DNA from: Pseudomonas gingeri
GTDB taxonomy: Bacteria; Pseudomonadota; Gammaproteobacteria; Pseudomonadales; Pseudomonadaceae
Direction of reading: 5' to 3'
Length of the DNA stretch: 64,000 nt
NCBI RefSeq assembly: GCF_013386115.1
Contig: NZ_JACAOR010000007.1
Span: forward strand, 24,702 to 88,701
The position numbers and the translations under genes were made by a program. This document shows, in pieces, positions 37,533 through 45,900 of this stretch (position 1 is its first letter; the number at the start of each line of letters is the position of its first letter). Below the pieces are notes generated by a model. It searched no databases and was not told the origin of the DNA. It was given only the letters and a program-made list of their open reading frames with translations.

Positions 37533-37635
37533 GGGCAGCTACCTTCTTGAGCAGGTGGTCGGGGTCATGGAATCGATGCTAGATCAGCTACGAAAATTTA
37601 CCAAAGCTATTCTCGGCGTGTATTAACATTCATCA

Positions 37636-37650
37636 CCGATATATGATCGG
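37636..37650. promoter_or_regulatory. Candidate LysR operator between acyl-CoA dehydrogenase and LysR genes
   Basis: 15-bp interrupted palindrome CCGATATATGATCGG, 34 bp before the LysR start in an AT-rich divergent intergenic region. Size and position suit a LysR binding half, but the family consensus T-N11-A is only loosely met. Confidence 0.35.
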
Positions 37651-37683
37651 CTGATCGAAACCCCATAATAAGAGCGCCGCGAA

Positions 37684-38613
37684 ATGAATCTGAGCAAGGT
37701 CGACCTCAATCTTTTCATCGTCTTCGACGCCATCTACACCGAAGCCAACCTGACCCGTGCCGGGCAGATCGTCGGTATCACCCAGCCGGCGGTTTCCAAC
37801 GCCCTGGCACGCCTGCGCGAAACCTTCAACGACCCGCTGTTCGTGCGCACCGCCCAAGGCATGGTGCCCACCCCGATGGCCCAGAATATCATCGGTCCGG
37901 TGCGCAACGCCCTGTCGCTGCTGCGAATCTCGGTCCAGGAAAGCCGAATCTTCAACCCGTTGCAGGCGAACAAGACCTACCGCATCAGCATGACCGACCT
38001 CACCGAGGCGGTGATCCTGCCGCCGCTGTTCCAGCGCCTGCGCCGCCTGGCGCCGACCGTGGCGATCGAGAGCTTTCTCTCCAAGCGCCGCGAAACCACC
38101 AAGGAACTGGCCGCCGGGCGGATCGACTTCGCCGTCGATGCACCGCTCAACACCGACCCGCAGGTGCGCCATGTCAAGCTGATGGAAGACCGCTATGTCT
38201 GTGCCATGCGCAAGGGGCATCCGCTGGCGGGCAAGGACAAGCTGACCCTGGACGATTACCTGGGGCTGACCCACATCCATATTTCCAGCCGCCGCAACGG
38301 CCTCGGCTACGTGGACCTGGCCCTGGGCAAGATGGGCATCCAGCGCAAGATCGCCCTGCGCTCCCAGCATTACCTGATGGCCTCGCAGGTATTGCAGCAG
38401 ACCGATATGGTCATGACCGTGCCGGAGCGCTTCGCCCGCCGGCACGACCTGCATTACTTCCAGTTGCCGGTCAACGACGTGCCGCCGGTGGAAACCCACC
38501 TCTACTGGCACGAAAGCACCGACCAGGACCCGGCCAACCGCTGGATGCGCGAACAGATGATCGAGTTGTGCCAGCAGGTCACGGCCCACGAGAAGAAGCT
38601 CGACAAGGCCTGA
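37684..38613 (+). CDS. LysR-family regulator divergent from acyl-CoA dehydrogenase
   Basis: Predicted 309 aa LysR regulator. The HTH region is residues 8-66 (DLNLFIVFDAIYTEANLTRA, then QPAVSNALARLRETFNDPLF). The effector domain begins TYRISMTDLTEAVILPPLFQ, in the style of the NodD/PcpR/LeuO-like group. Divergent placement points to the acyl-CoA dehydrogenase as target. The following gene liuR is 91 bp downstream with its own operator. Confidence 0.87.
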   Translation: MNLSKVDLNLFIVFDAIYTEANLTRAGQIVGITQPAVSNALARLRETFNDPLFVRTAQGMVPTPMAQNIIGPVRNALSLLRISVQESRIFNPLQANKTYRISMTDLTEAVILPPLFQRLRRLAPTVAIESFLSKRRETTKELAAGRIDFAVDAPLNTDPQVRHVKLMEDRYVCAMRKGHPLAGKDKLTLDDYLGLTHIHISSRRNGLGYVDLALGKMGIQRKIALRSQHYLMASQVLQQTDMVMTVPERFARRHDLHYFQLPVNDVPPVETHLYWHESTDQDPANRWMREQMIELCQQVTAHEKKLDKA

Positions 38614-38644
38614 CCCCACACAAGGCCCGCGCGGATGCCGACAT

Positions 38645-38664
38645 GCTTGACGTATACGTCAAGC
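38645..38664. promoter_or_regulatory. LiuR operator/promoter upstream of liuR-liuE
   Basis: Perfect 20-bp palindrome GCTTGACGTATACGTCAAGC. It contains a -35-like TTGACG, with a -10-like TAGCTT 18 bp further on. An operator lying inside an overlong spacer is typical of MerR-family control. A related 18-bp palindrome precedes liuA. Confidence 0.75.
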
Positions 38665-38704
38665 AGCCCTTAGCTTAGCGCCAAGACCTTTGCCGAGCGC
38701 TTTC

Positions 38705-39109
38705 ATGAGCAGCCAGACCTACAGCATCTCCGACCTCGCCCGCGAGCTCGACATCACCACCCGGGCCATTCGCTTCTATGAAGAGCAAGGCCTGCTCTGC
38801 CCCGAGCGTCGCGGCCTGGAACGCATCTATTCGGCCCGCGACAAAGTGACCCTGAAACTGATCCTGCGGGGCAAGCGCATCGGTTTTTCCCTCGCCGAAT
38901 GCCGCGAGCTGATCGAACTCTACGACCCCACCAGCGGCAACCAGAAACAGCTCAACAGCATGCTGGCGAAAATCACCGAGCGCCGTGCGCAACTCGAACA
39001 GCAACTGCTGGATATCGAGCAGATGCAGCTCGAACTCGATACGGCCGAGGAACGCTGCCATCAGGCCCTGGCGCAGACCCTGGAAACCCAGGCCAGCCAG
39101 ATCCTCTAG
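38705..39109 (+). CDS. liuR: MerR-family regulator of leucine/isovalerate degradation
   Basis: Predicted 134 aa MerR-type dimeric regulator. The N-terminal winged helix reads YSISDLARELDITTRAIRFY, then EEQGLLCPERRG, followed by a long dimerisation helix (about residues 80-134). There is no cysteine cluster for metal binding, as expected for the liu branch, which responds to pathway acyl-CoA intermediates. The ATG at 38705 gives the typical MerR start. liuE follows 40 bp downstream, and palindromic operators precede both this gene and liuA. Confidence 0.88.
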   Translation: MSSQTYSISDLARELDITTRAIRFYEEQGLLCPERRGLERIYSARDKVTLKLILRGKRIGFSLAECRELIELYDPTSGNQKQLNSMLAKITERRAQLEQQLLDIEQMQLELDTAEERCHQALAQTLETQASQIL

Positions 39110-39149
39110 GCGCTCCATCGACAACAACCCCATTGCGCAAGGTATCCCC

Positions 39150-40049
39150 ATGTCCCTACCTACCCACGTACGCCTGATCGAAGTCGGCCCCCGCGATGGC
39201 CTGCAGAACGAGGCCCAGCCCATCAGCGTCAACGACAAGGTCCGCCTGGTGGACCGCCTGACCGATGCCGGCCTGGGCTATATCGAGGTCGGCAGCTTCG
39301 TGTCACCCAAATGGGTCCCGCAGATGGCCGGCTCCGCCGAAGTCTTCGCGCGCATCCAGCGCAAGGCCGGGGTCACCTACGGCGCCCTGGCGCCCAACCT
39401 GCGCGGCTTCGAAGACGCCATGGCCGCCGGGGTCCGGGAGGTGGCGGTGTTCGCTGCCGCTTCCGAGGCCTTTTCCCAACGCAATATCAATTGTTCCATC
39501 AGCGAAAGCCTCGAGCGTTTCGTGCCGATCATGGATGCCGCCCGCCAGCACGGCGTGACCGTGCGCGGCTATGTGTCCTGCGTCCTCGGCTGTCCCTACG
39601 AGGGCCCGGTCGCCGCCGAGCAGGTCGCCGTGGTGGCCCGCGAGCTGTATGCCATGGGTTGCTACGAAGTGTCCCTGGGCGACACCATCGGCACCGGCAC
39701 GCCGGGGGCCACCCGCCGGATGTTCGAGGTGGTCTCGGCCCAGGTGCCACGGGACAAACTCGCCGGGCACTTCCACGACACCTACGGCCAGGCCATGGCC
39801 AACCTCTACGCCAGCCTGCTCGAAGGCATCCAGGTCTTCGACAGTTCCATCGCCGGCCTGGGCGGTTGCCCCTATGCCAAGGGCGCCAGCGGCAATGTCG
39901 CCACCGAAGATGTGCTCTACATGCTCAACGGCCTGGGCATCGACACCGGTGTCGACCTGGATCGCCTGCTCCGGGCCGGCCAGGAAATCTGCGGCGTGCT
40001 GGGACGTGTTACGGGGTCGCGGGTCGCCAAGGCACGCCAGGCCGGTTGA
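39150..40049 (+). CDS. liuE: Hydroxymethylglutaryl-CoA lyase
   Basis: Predicted 299 aa TIM-barrel lyase that splits HMG-CoA into acetoacetate and acetyl-CoA, the last step of leucine degradation. The metal/substrate motif EVGPRDGLQNE (Arg15, Asp16) and the active-site signature GLGGCPYAKGASGN with Cys240 are both present. The ATG at 39150 was chosen because the family begins just before VRLIEVGPRDGLQNE. In P. aeruginosa liuE ends the liuABCDE operon; here it follows liuR and is separated from liuABCD by about 13 kb. Confidence 0.94.
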   Translation: MSLPTHVRLIEVGPRDGLQNEAQPISVNDKVRLVDRLTDAGLGYIEVGSFVSPKWVPQMAGSAEVFARIQRKAGVTYGALAPNLRGFEDAMAAGVREVAVFAAASEAFSQRNINCSISESLERFVPIMDAARQHGVTVRGYVSCVLGCPYEGPVAAEQVAVVARELYAMGCYEVSLGDTIGTGTPGATRRMFEVVSAQVPRDKLAGHFHDTYGQAMANLYASLLEGIQVFDSSIAGLGGCPYAKGASGNVATEDVLYMLNGLGIDTGVDLDRLLRAGQEICGVLGRVTGSRVAKARQAG

Positions 40050-40060
40050 ATGTGTCCGGG

Positions 40061-40091
40061 TGTTACCGTCTGGAAACACAAACGAGTAACA
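40061..40091. promoter_or_regulatory. Candidate CbrB upstream activating site for crcY
   Basis: Inverted half-sites TGTTAC (40061-40066) and GTAACA (40086-40091), 19 bp apart. They lie about 110 bp upstream of the sigma54 promoter and just after the liuE stop. They resemble the TGTTAC/GTAACA elements reported for CbrB activation of the Crc-titrating sRNAs. Confidence 0.55.
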
Positions 40092-40172
40092 CGGAAACAG
40101 GTTCAGCGATTTTTCCTGCAACGATTGTCGGACAAAACTTTCAAGCCATTGATTTTAAAGGCTTTGCAAAAG

Positions 40173-40189
40173 TTGGCACGCCACCTGCT
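40173..40189 (+). promoter_or_regulatory. Sigma54 (RpoN) promoter of crcY
   Basis: TTGGCACGCCACCTGCT has the invariant GG at -24 (40175-40176) and GC at -12 (40187-40188), exactly ten bases apart. The predicted transcript start is near 40200. Confidence 0.85.
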
Positions 40190-40199
40190 ATATCTCCTG

Positions 40200-40566
40200 C
40201 ATAACAAGAATAAAAAGCGGCAAACCAATAAAAACAAGACGTACCGACTCTGACATAACAAAAACAACACGGCAGAGACGCAGCTAACAGATTTTTTTGG
40301 AGAAGGTGTGCTTTCAGGGGACTTGACCGTCACCCGCAACCGGGCAGAGAAAAATAAAACTACCTCAAGGTAGCTCCCGAACTGGTTGGATCACCTGATA
40401 AAGCAGATCAGCGCTCAAAAAAATACGTTTGCTCTTTGACCCCGGATGGGGGTCAGCCAAAACAGCGGTAAAGGGCCACGGTTGACAAAAACAACAACAG
40501 ACCGCCCCTCAATAATAAAAAAAGAGCATACAACAACGCATTCAAGGGGAGCTTCGGCTCCCCTTC
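40200..40566 (+). ncRNA. crcY: CrcY-type Hfq/Crc-titrating small RNA
   Basis: About 366-nt AT-rich transcription unit with a sigma54 promoter and an end hairpin. It carries repeated A-rich Hfq/Crc recognition motifs (AANAANAA type) at 40203-40210, 40227-40234, 40257-40267, 40350-40357, 40487-40498 and 40511-40518. Such RNAs sequester Hfq/Crc and relieve carbon catabolite repression under CbrAB control. Location after the HMG-CoA lyase gene is that known for CrcY in P. putida, and the length fits. The ends are inferred from the promoter and hairpin. Confidence 0.87.
40544..40565 (+). terminator. End hairpin of crcY, lacking a T-run
   Basis: Perfect 9-bp stem AAGGGGAGC / GCTCCCCTT with a stable TTCG tetraloop. 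It is followed by CGTGTTCCTG where a T-run would be expected, so termination efficiency is uncertain. This may mark the left edge of the inserted block. Confidence 0.7.
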
Positions 40567-40684
40567 GTGTTCCTGCCATTTGCTGACCCCCTCCCCGTCC
40601 ATATCTATGTAACGCATCCGCGGATCCACCGACCGGATACTGAATCCGCCTGCGCCAGCGTCTACCTGCCCCCAGGTACAACAC

Positions 40685-42814
40685 GTGGCGCCGTCCATTC
40701 AACCGTCAGGAAAATCGGCAGATATCACAGTGTCTCCAAGAATCCCGCTCAAGCCAGAAACGCCCACCCTTCGCGTGCCCGGATCAAAGACGCCGAGCCT
40801 CCCCGAATCCTCGCTACCCCACCGTGAGCCAACTATCAGCGGCTTGCGCGTAAACCGGCCGGACCACCCGGCGCTTGCCGTCGGCCAGGCCCACAGCCAG
40901 CCGCCCCGGGCACCGGCCGGCACGCCGGCGGCTGCGGACATACAACTGACGTCCTTGCCAGCTCAACCCGTGGCCGGAACCTCCCGTTCGCTGGACAACT
41001 ACCGGGTCGCCGCGACCGCGGCATTGCCGCCACCCGACCCCCAGGGCCTGCGGATCGCCAGGAAACGGCACTATGTCGATCTCGACGAAGGCGGCACGGT
41101 GATGGTCGCGTATGACGCGCAACTCGAAACCTACCGGGCCAGGCGTGTCGATGAGTTGCTGCCCTCCGGCCCGCCGTTGTACCGGACAGGCCACGGCGGC
41201 ACCTGGGGAACGCACCCCGTGCCAGCGTCCCCCGCCCAACCCGCCATCAGCCCGCCACCGCCCAAACGACCGCGCCCGGCCGAGGAGCCGGCACCCGCCG
41301 TGGTCGTCGCCAAGTTCAACTACACCCTCCGCAGCCGCTATACGCTGCTGGCGGGCCCCGATGGGCAAGGCTATTACCGCTTGCGAGATAATGATGCCGC
41401 CAGGCACCCTGGCGCCGCGGAGCGTGTGTTCGCCTTCAGCAAGGACGACGACCATTGGGCACTGGTCGATCCGCCGACAGGTCGCATGGACGCCAGCGGC
41501 CAGTCCCTTGCCCCCGACAAGCTGCCAGCCTGGACCGACCGCGATATCTGGGAGCACTACGGATTGCACGGCAACGCCATCGACCGTTTCCGGGCCGATG
41601 CCGCAGCGCTCGGCACACCACCGCAATGGGCCCGCCCCAGCCAGGAAGGTAGTACTCGCCAGCAACTGATACGGGCACTGAAATGGGCCCATCCGGACCA
41701 GACCGCGGAAGAACGCGGGGAGCTACTGCGACGCTACAACCTGCTGCCCAGCATGCTGCCGCGCCTGCAACAGGCGCTCCAGGAAAACGGCGCGATCCCG
41801 GAATGGGCCGAGTCGCACAAACGCCAGTCGATGGCCGAAACCCATCCACGGCGCTTTGACCTGCTGGAACAGGAGGTGATGCCGCAGATCCGCAAGGTGC
41901 GCAACTTCGAGCCGCACACCCTCGAAGCGGATTTCGACGCCTACTACACCGGGCCATTCCTGGAAGCCTTCCTGCTCCGGCTCGGCTACCGCAAAAACAT
42001 CCATGGCTGCCTGTACCGGACGGACATTCCCGCGATGTTCAGGAGCGAAGACCGCACGCCGTTCGAGCTGGCCCGGGATGGCTGCATGCTCGCCCGCGAG
42101 CACCATGCAACCGGCTCGACCACGAAAAAAGCCCTGAGTGCCACCTTCAGCCTGAGCGACGCCAGAAACTACAGTGTCGGTGGCGGGCCGGGCGCCGGCC
42201 AGTTGCGTTACAACACGCAAACCAATAAATACCCCGGCAAGCGCCCGGAATCGGAGAGCAACTCCGACAGCGAAGCGAGCAGCCAGGGGCGTTCGTCGGA
42301 TACCTCATCGGCAGCCTCCGGCAGCACCGGCCAGTCCGCTGGAACGGCATCCAGCGGTTCGGGCGCCGCGCTCTCACTCGACAGCGAACGCGGCTACACC
42401 ACCTACCGGCACCGGCAGACCACCAGCTTCACCTATATGATCGATACACGTGAGATCGAAGTCGTGCCGGGTCAGGAAAATCGCCTGTTCAACCGCGACT
42501 CCCGCGACCGCCACTTCTTTCCCTACGACGATATCGAAGGGCATATTTCCGTTTCCCCCAGGGGCATCGCCGCCGGGCGGATCTGGCTGGTCAACTCCAG
42601 CCTGACCCGTGCCGCCAGTGTCCGTGCGATCCATGCGGCGGCGGGACAAAGCGCCGCCGACATCGAAAGTGCGACCTGGAGCGGCACCGATAACAGCGCG
42701 GTCTACGACCAGTTGATCGACCAGGTGGCCGAATCCGGCGGCACGGTACTGAACTGGCCGGCCGACGGGAAAATCTTCGCCGATGACGTGATCTGGCCGG
42801 TCCCGAAAAACTGA
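40685..42814 (+). CDS. Putative ADP-ribosyltransferase-like effector
   Basis: Predicted 709 aa protein, not matched to a named family. The N-terminal ~210 residues are Pro-rich and low in structure (QPAISPPPPKRPRPAEEPAP). A globular middle follows (YTLLAGPDGQGYYRLRDN, then DRDIWEHYGLHG). The C-terminal region from about 435 recalls pertussis/cholera-type ADP-ribosyltransferases: Arg445 in CLYRTD, DRTPFELARDG, Ser489-Leu-Ser491 then Arg-x-Tyr (TFSLSDARNY) in place of STS, the strand FTYMIDTREIEVV, and a Glu618-containing EGHISVSPRGIAAGRI segment. Glu618 is three residues further from the GI than in the toxins, so activity is uncertain. A Ser-rich linker (522-566) interrupts the domain. The start is a GTG with a weak RBS; no ATG occurs until codon 138. 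Confidence 0.6.
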   Translation: MAPSIQPSGKSADITVSPRIPLKPETPTLRVPGSKTPSLPESSLPHREPTISGLRVNRPDHPALAVGQAHSQPPRAPAGTPAAADIQLTSLPAQPVAGTSRSLDNYRVAATAALPPPDPQGLRIARKRHYVDLDEGGTVMVAYDAQLETYRARRVDELLPSGPPLYRTGHGGTWGTHPVPASPAQPAISPPPPKRPRPAEEPAPAVVVAKFNYTLRSRYTLLAGPDGQGYYRLRDNDAARHPGAAERVFAFSKDDDHWALVDPPTGRMDASGQSLAPDKLPAWTDRDIWEHYGLHGNAIDRFRADAAALGTPPQWARPSQEGSTRQQLIRALKWAHPDQTAEERGELLRRYNLLPSMLPRLQQALQENGAIPEWAESHKRQSMAETHPRRFDLLEQEVMPQIRKVRNFEPHTLEADFDAYYTGPFLEAFLLRLGYRKNIHGCLYRTDIPAMFRSEDRTPFELARDGCMLAREHHATGSTTKKALSATFSLSDARNYSVGGGPGAGQLRYNTQTNKYPGKRPESESNSDSEASSQGRSSDTSSAASGSTGQSAGTASSGSGAALSLDSERGYTTYRHRQTTSFTYMIDTREIEVVPGQENRLFNRDSRDRHFFPYDDIEGHISVSPRGIAAGRIWLVNSSLTRAASVRAIHAAAGQSAADIESATWSGTDNSAVYDQLIDQVAESGGTVLNWPADGKIFADDVIWPVPKN

Positions 42815-42905
42815 CGTCACCTCCCGGCCGGGTGAATACCTACCGCAGCCCCGGCCGGCACGCCGAATACCCTGCCCCTTCGAACCACGAATCGGGCTTC
42901 ACACC

Positions 42906-45900
42906 ATGACCACCACCACGTCGGCGGACGCCGGTTCCGCCACTGTCCCCAGCCGCCCCCCCGCACTGCGCGGGCACCGGGGGGTTCACTATGAATTCAT
43001 CAAGGGCAAGTTCCCCGAATGGCTGGTCCGGGCCGACACCCGGACCCACCTGGCCCTGGGCCAGCGCGCGTTGGGTAAACTGCCTCGGTTGAAAGACGCA
43101 GCGCAGGTCTTCACCCACCTGCACCAGAGCTATACCGCCTGCCGCTATTTCCAGCGCAAGGTCGAGGACATACTGCGCAACGTGAGCACGGTCGAGGCCT
43201 TTGCCAAACCGCTGCTGGAGCAGGCGCTCAAGGACGAATTCGGACTGACGCTGGACGTCGGCAAGACCTTTATCCTCCAGCCCACCAAAGGCAGCCCGGG
43301 GGACCTGCGCTCATCCGTCGCCACCTTGCTGCACGCCGCGCTGCACAACTACGAGGCCTGGGAAACCAGGGACGGCAAGCTGGACGCGCCCGGCCTGCCC
43401 GCGGCAATCTACAACAAACCGCCCCTCGATCCGGACGCACGGCGCCTGGCCCTGTCGCCAGCCGGTTTCGCCGCCCTGTGCCGCAAGCTGGACCTGGGCC
43501 GGCAGTACCAGAAACATCTCGCCGGGGTGTTCTTCCCCACCGCCAGGGCCGGCGAAGCGACGCTGGAAGCGCAACACGCCGTGCGCGGCCATTTCACCGT
43601 TTATGACGCCTATGCCCTCGAGACGCAGGTGCATATCGCCTTCCTGCAACGTCACCTGGACGACGCGGCCTATCGGCTGATGCTGGAAGTGGCCAGGGGC
43701 AAGCAGGTCCCCGTGCCAGCCGGACATCCACAGCGCTGCTTCACCCTGAGCCTGCTGCGGATCGCCCTCAACGGCATCCTGGTGGTGCGCACCGACGACC
43801 ATGCCCGCAGTTGGGTGGTCTATCTACCGGACGATCCCTTCCATCCGGTCCGGCAATATCCATCCCGCGCGGCCTTCGAAGACCACCTGCGAGAGAAGCT
43901 GCGGGACTTCGAGTACCTGAAGTTCTTTACCCGTTTCATTCCCCAGCGCTCGCGAGCACGTTTTTTCGACAAGCTGCGTGAACGCCTCTCACCGCGCCAG
44001 TGGAACGGCTATTTCTATCAGCCGACCCCCGACCCGAAGGCCAGGCTCGATGTCGCCGGCGACCTGATCGACAGCTATGTGTTTCGCCAGCGCTACCAGC
44101 AGAAGGTCGAGACCTTCTTCGAGGATGCCCTGTTCATCGCCGTGCCCACCGCGGAAAAGGACCGGCAAAGTCTCACTGCCCGCCTGGAGCACTACCTCAC
44201 GATTGCCCTCAATGTGCTCAATGTCGCGGCGTTTATCGTTCCCGGGCTCGGCGAAGTCATGCTCGGGGTGGTCGCGGTCCAGTTGGGCAGCAATATTTTC
44301 CACGGCATCGACAGCTTTGCCCTCGGCGAAAAAAAGCAGGCCTGGGCCTACCTGACCGGCGTGTTGCAGAACGTCGCGTTGATCGCCGCGCTGGGGGCCG
44401 CCGGAGCGTCGGCGGCCGCCGCCGAAAACGCGGCAATCGGCAGCGCCGGATTTGTCGACGGGCTGCGTCCGATAAAACTGCCCAATGGCGATATCCGCCT
44501 GTTCAACCCCGACCTGGCGCCCTTCGCCCACAAGCTGGTGCTGCCGGCAACCCTGGAACCCGATGCCGCGGGCCTCTACCACCACCTGGGACGCACCTAC
44601 CTGCCGCTCGACGGCAAATTCTACGAGCTCAAGCCGCAGCCATCCTCCCCGCGCTACCAGGCCCTTCATCCAGGCAAAACCGACGGCTATGCACTGGCCT
44701 TCAGGCACAACGGCAGCGGTGCCTGGGTCCACGAATTCGAGCAACCACAGGCCTGGGATGACCTGCGGGCGTTTGCGCGTCTCGGCCCCGACGCCGCGGC
44801 CCTGGACGAAAGCGCCGCGCGCCGTGTCATGGGCACCAGTGGCGTCGGCGGCGATGTGCTGCGCCGCGTGCACCTGGACAACCTGCCACCCCCGGCGCTG
44901 CTGCGCGACACCCTGATCCGCTTCAAGCTCGATCAGGACCTCGGCAAGCTGATCGCCCGCCTGCAGCGCGGCGATGCGCTGGGCTATTCCCGGGACGAGT
45001 TGCACATGACCCTGCAACTGCTGACCAACCGCCCCGTGTGGCCGACCTCGAAAGTGCTGCGCCTGCTGGATGAGCAGAACGTCACGCTGAGCGAATACCC
45101 GCCCGGTATCGACAGCCGGGTGACGCGGCTGGACGCCACCTGGGACAGCCTGCACGCCAACGATCTGCTCGAACTCGTGCTCACCCGGCTGGGCGAGCGC
45201 GAGATCGCCAGCCTGCTCGACGAAGAATTCGGCCAAGGCCCGCTGAGCCTGACGGTGCGCACCCGCAGGCTGCGGCAGATGCTCGCCAGGGAGGCAGTGC
45301 AGCGGCGACACAGCCTGTTCGCCTCCCACTACGAGTTTCGCAGCCGCCCGGCCAATCCCTCGGCGCCGATAACGGTGATCCAGCGGGACTTCCCCGCGCT
45401 GCCGAGCCTGGTCGCCGGGGAACTGGTCGGCCAGGCCAACGGCGCCGAACTGCAACGACTCGCCGCCGGATCGGTGCCACTGCGCCTGGCCGAGGAAGCC
45501 CGCTACTACCTGCGCAATATCCGTATCGCCCGGCTCTGTGAACAGCTCTATCTCGACTCGGTGAACCAGGCCGAAGCCTACCGGGTCATCCTGCCCATGC
45601 TGGAAAAACTGCCGGGCTGGTCAAACAGCGTCCGCCTGGAAATCCGCGACGGCGCCTTCCGCGGCCCGCTGCTGGGTAGCATCGGCCCCGAGCGGGCCGC
45701 GGCGCGCAAGGTGCTGATCCGTCAGGGCAGCCGCTATGAGGCCCGCGACGCCCGGGAGCAGGAACTGCACGGCCCTGACGACCTGTATGCGGCGGTGCTG
45801 CATGCCCTGCCGGATGCCGAGCGGGCCGCCCTGGGTTTCCCCCATGTCGGCCAGGGCGCGCAACTGCGCCAGGCACTGCTCGACCTGCCGCTGCCACCCC

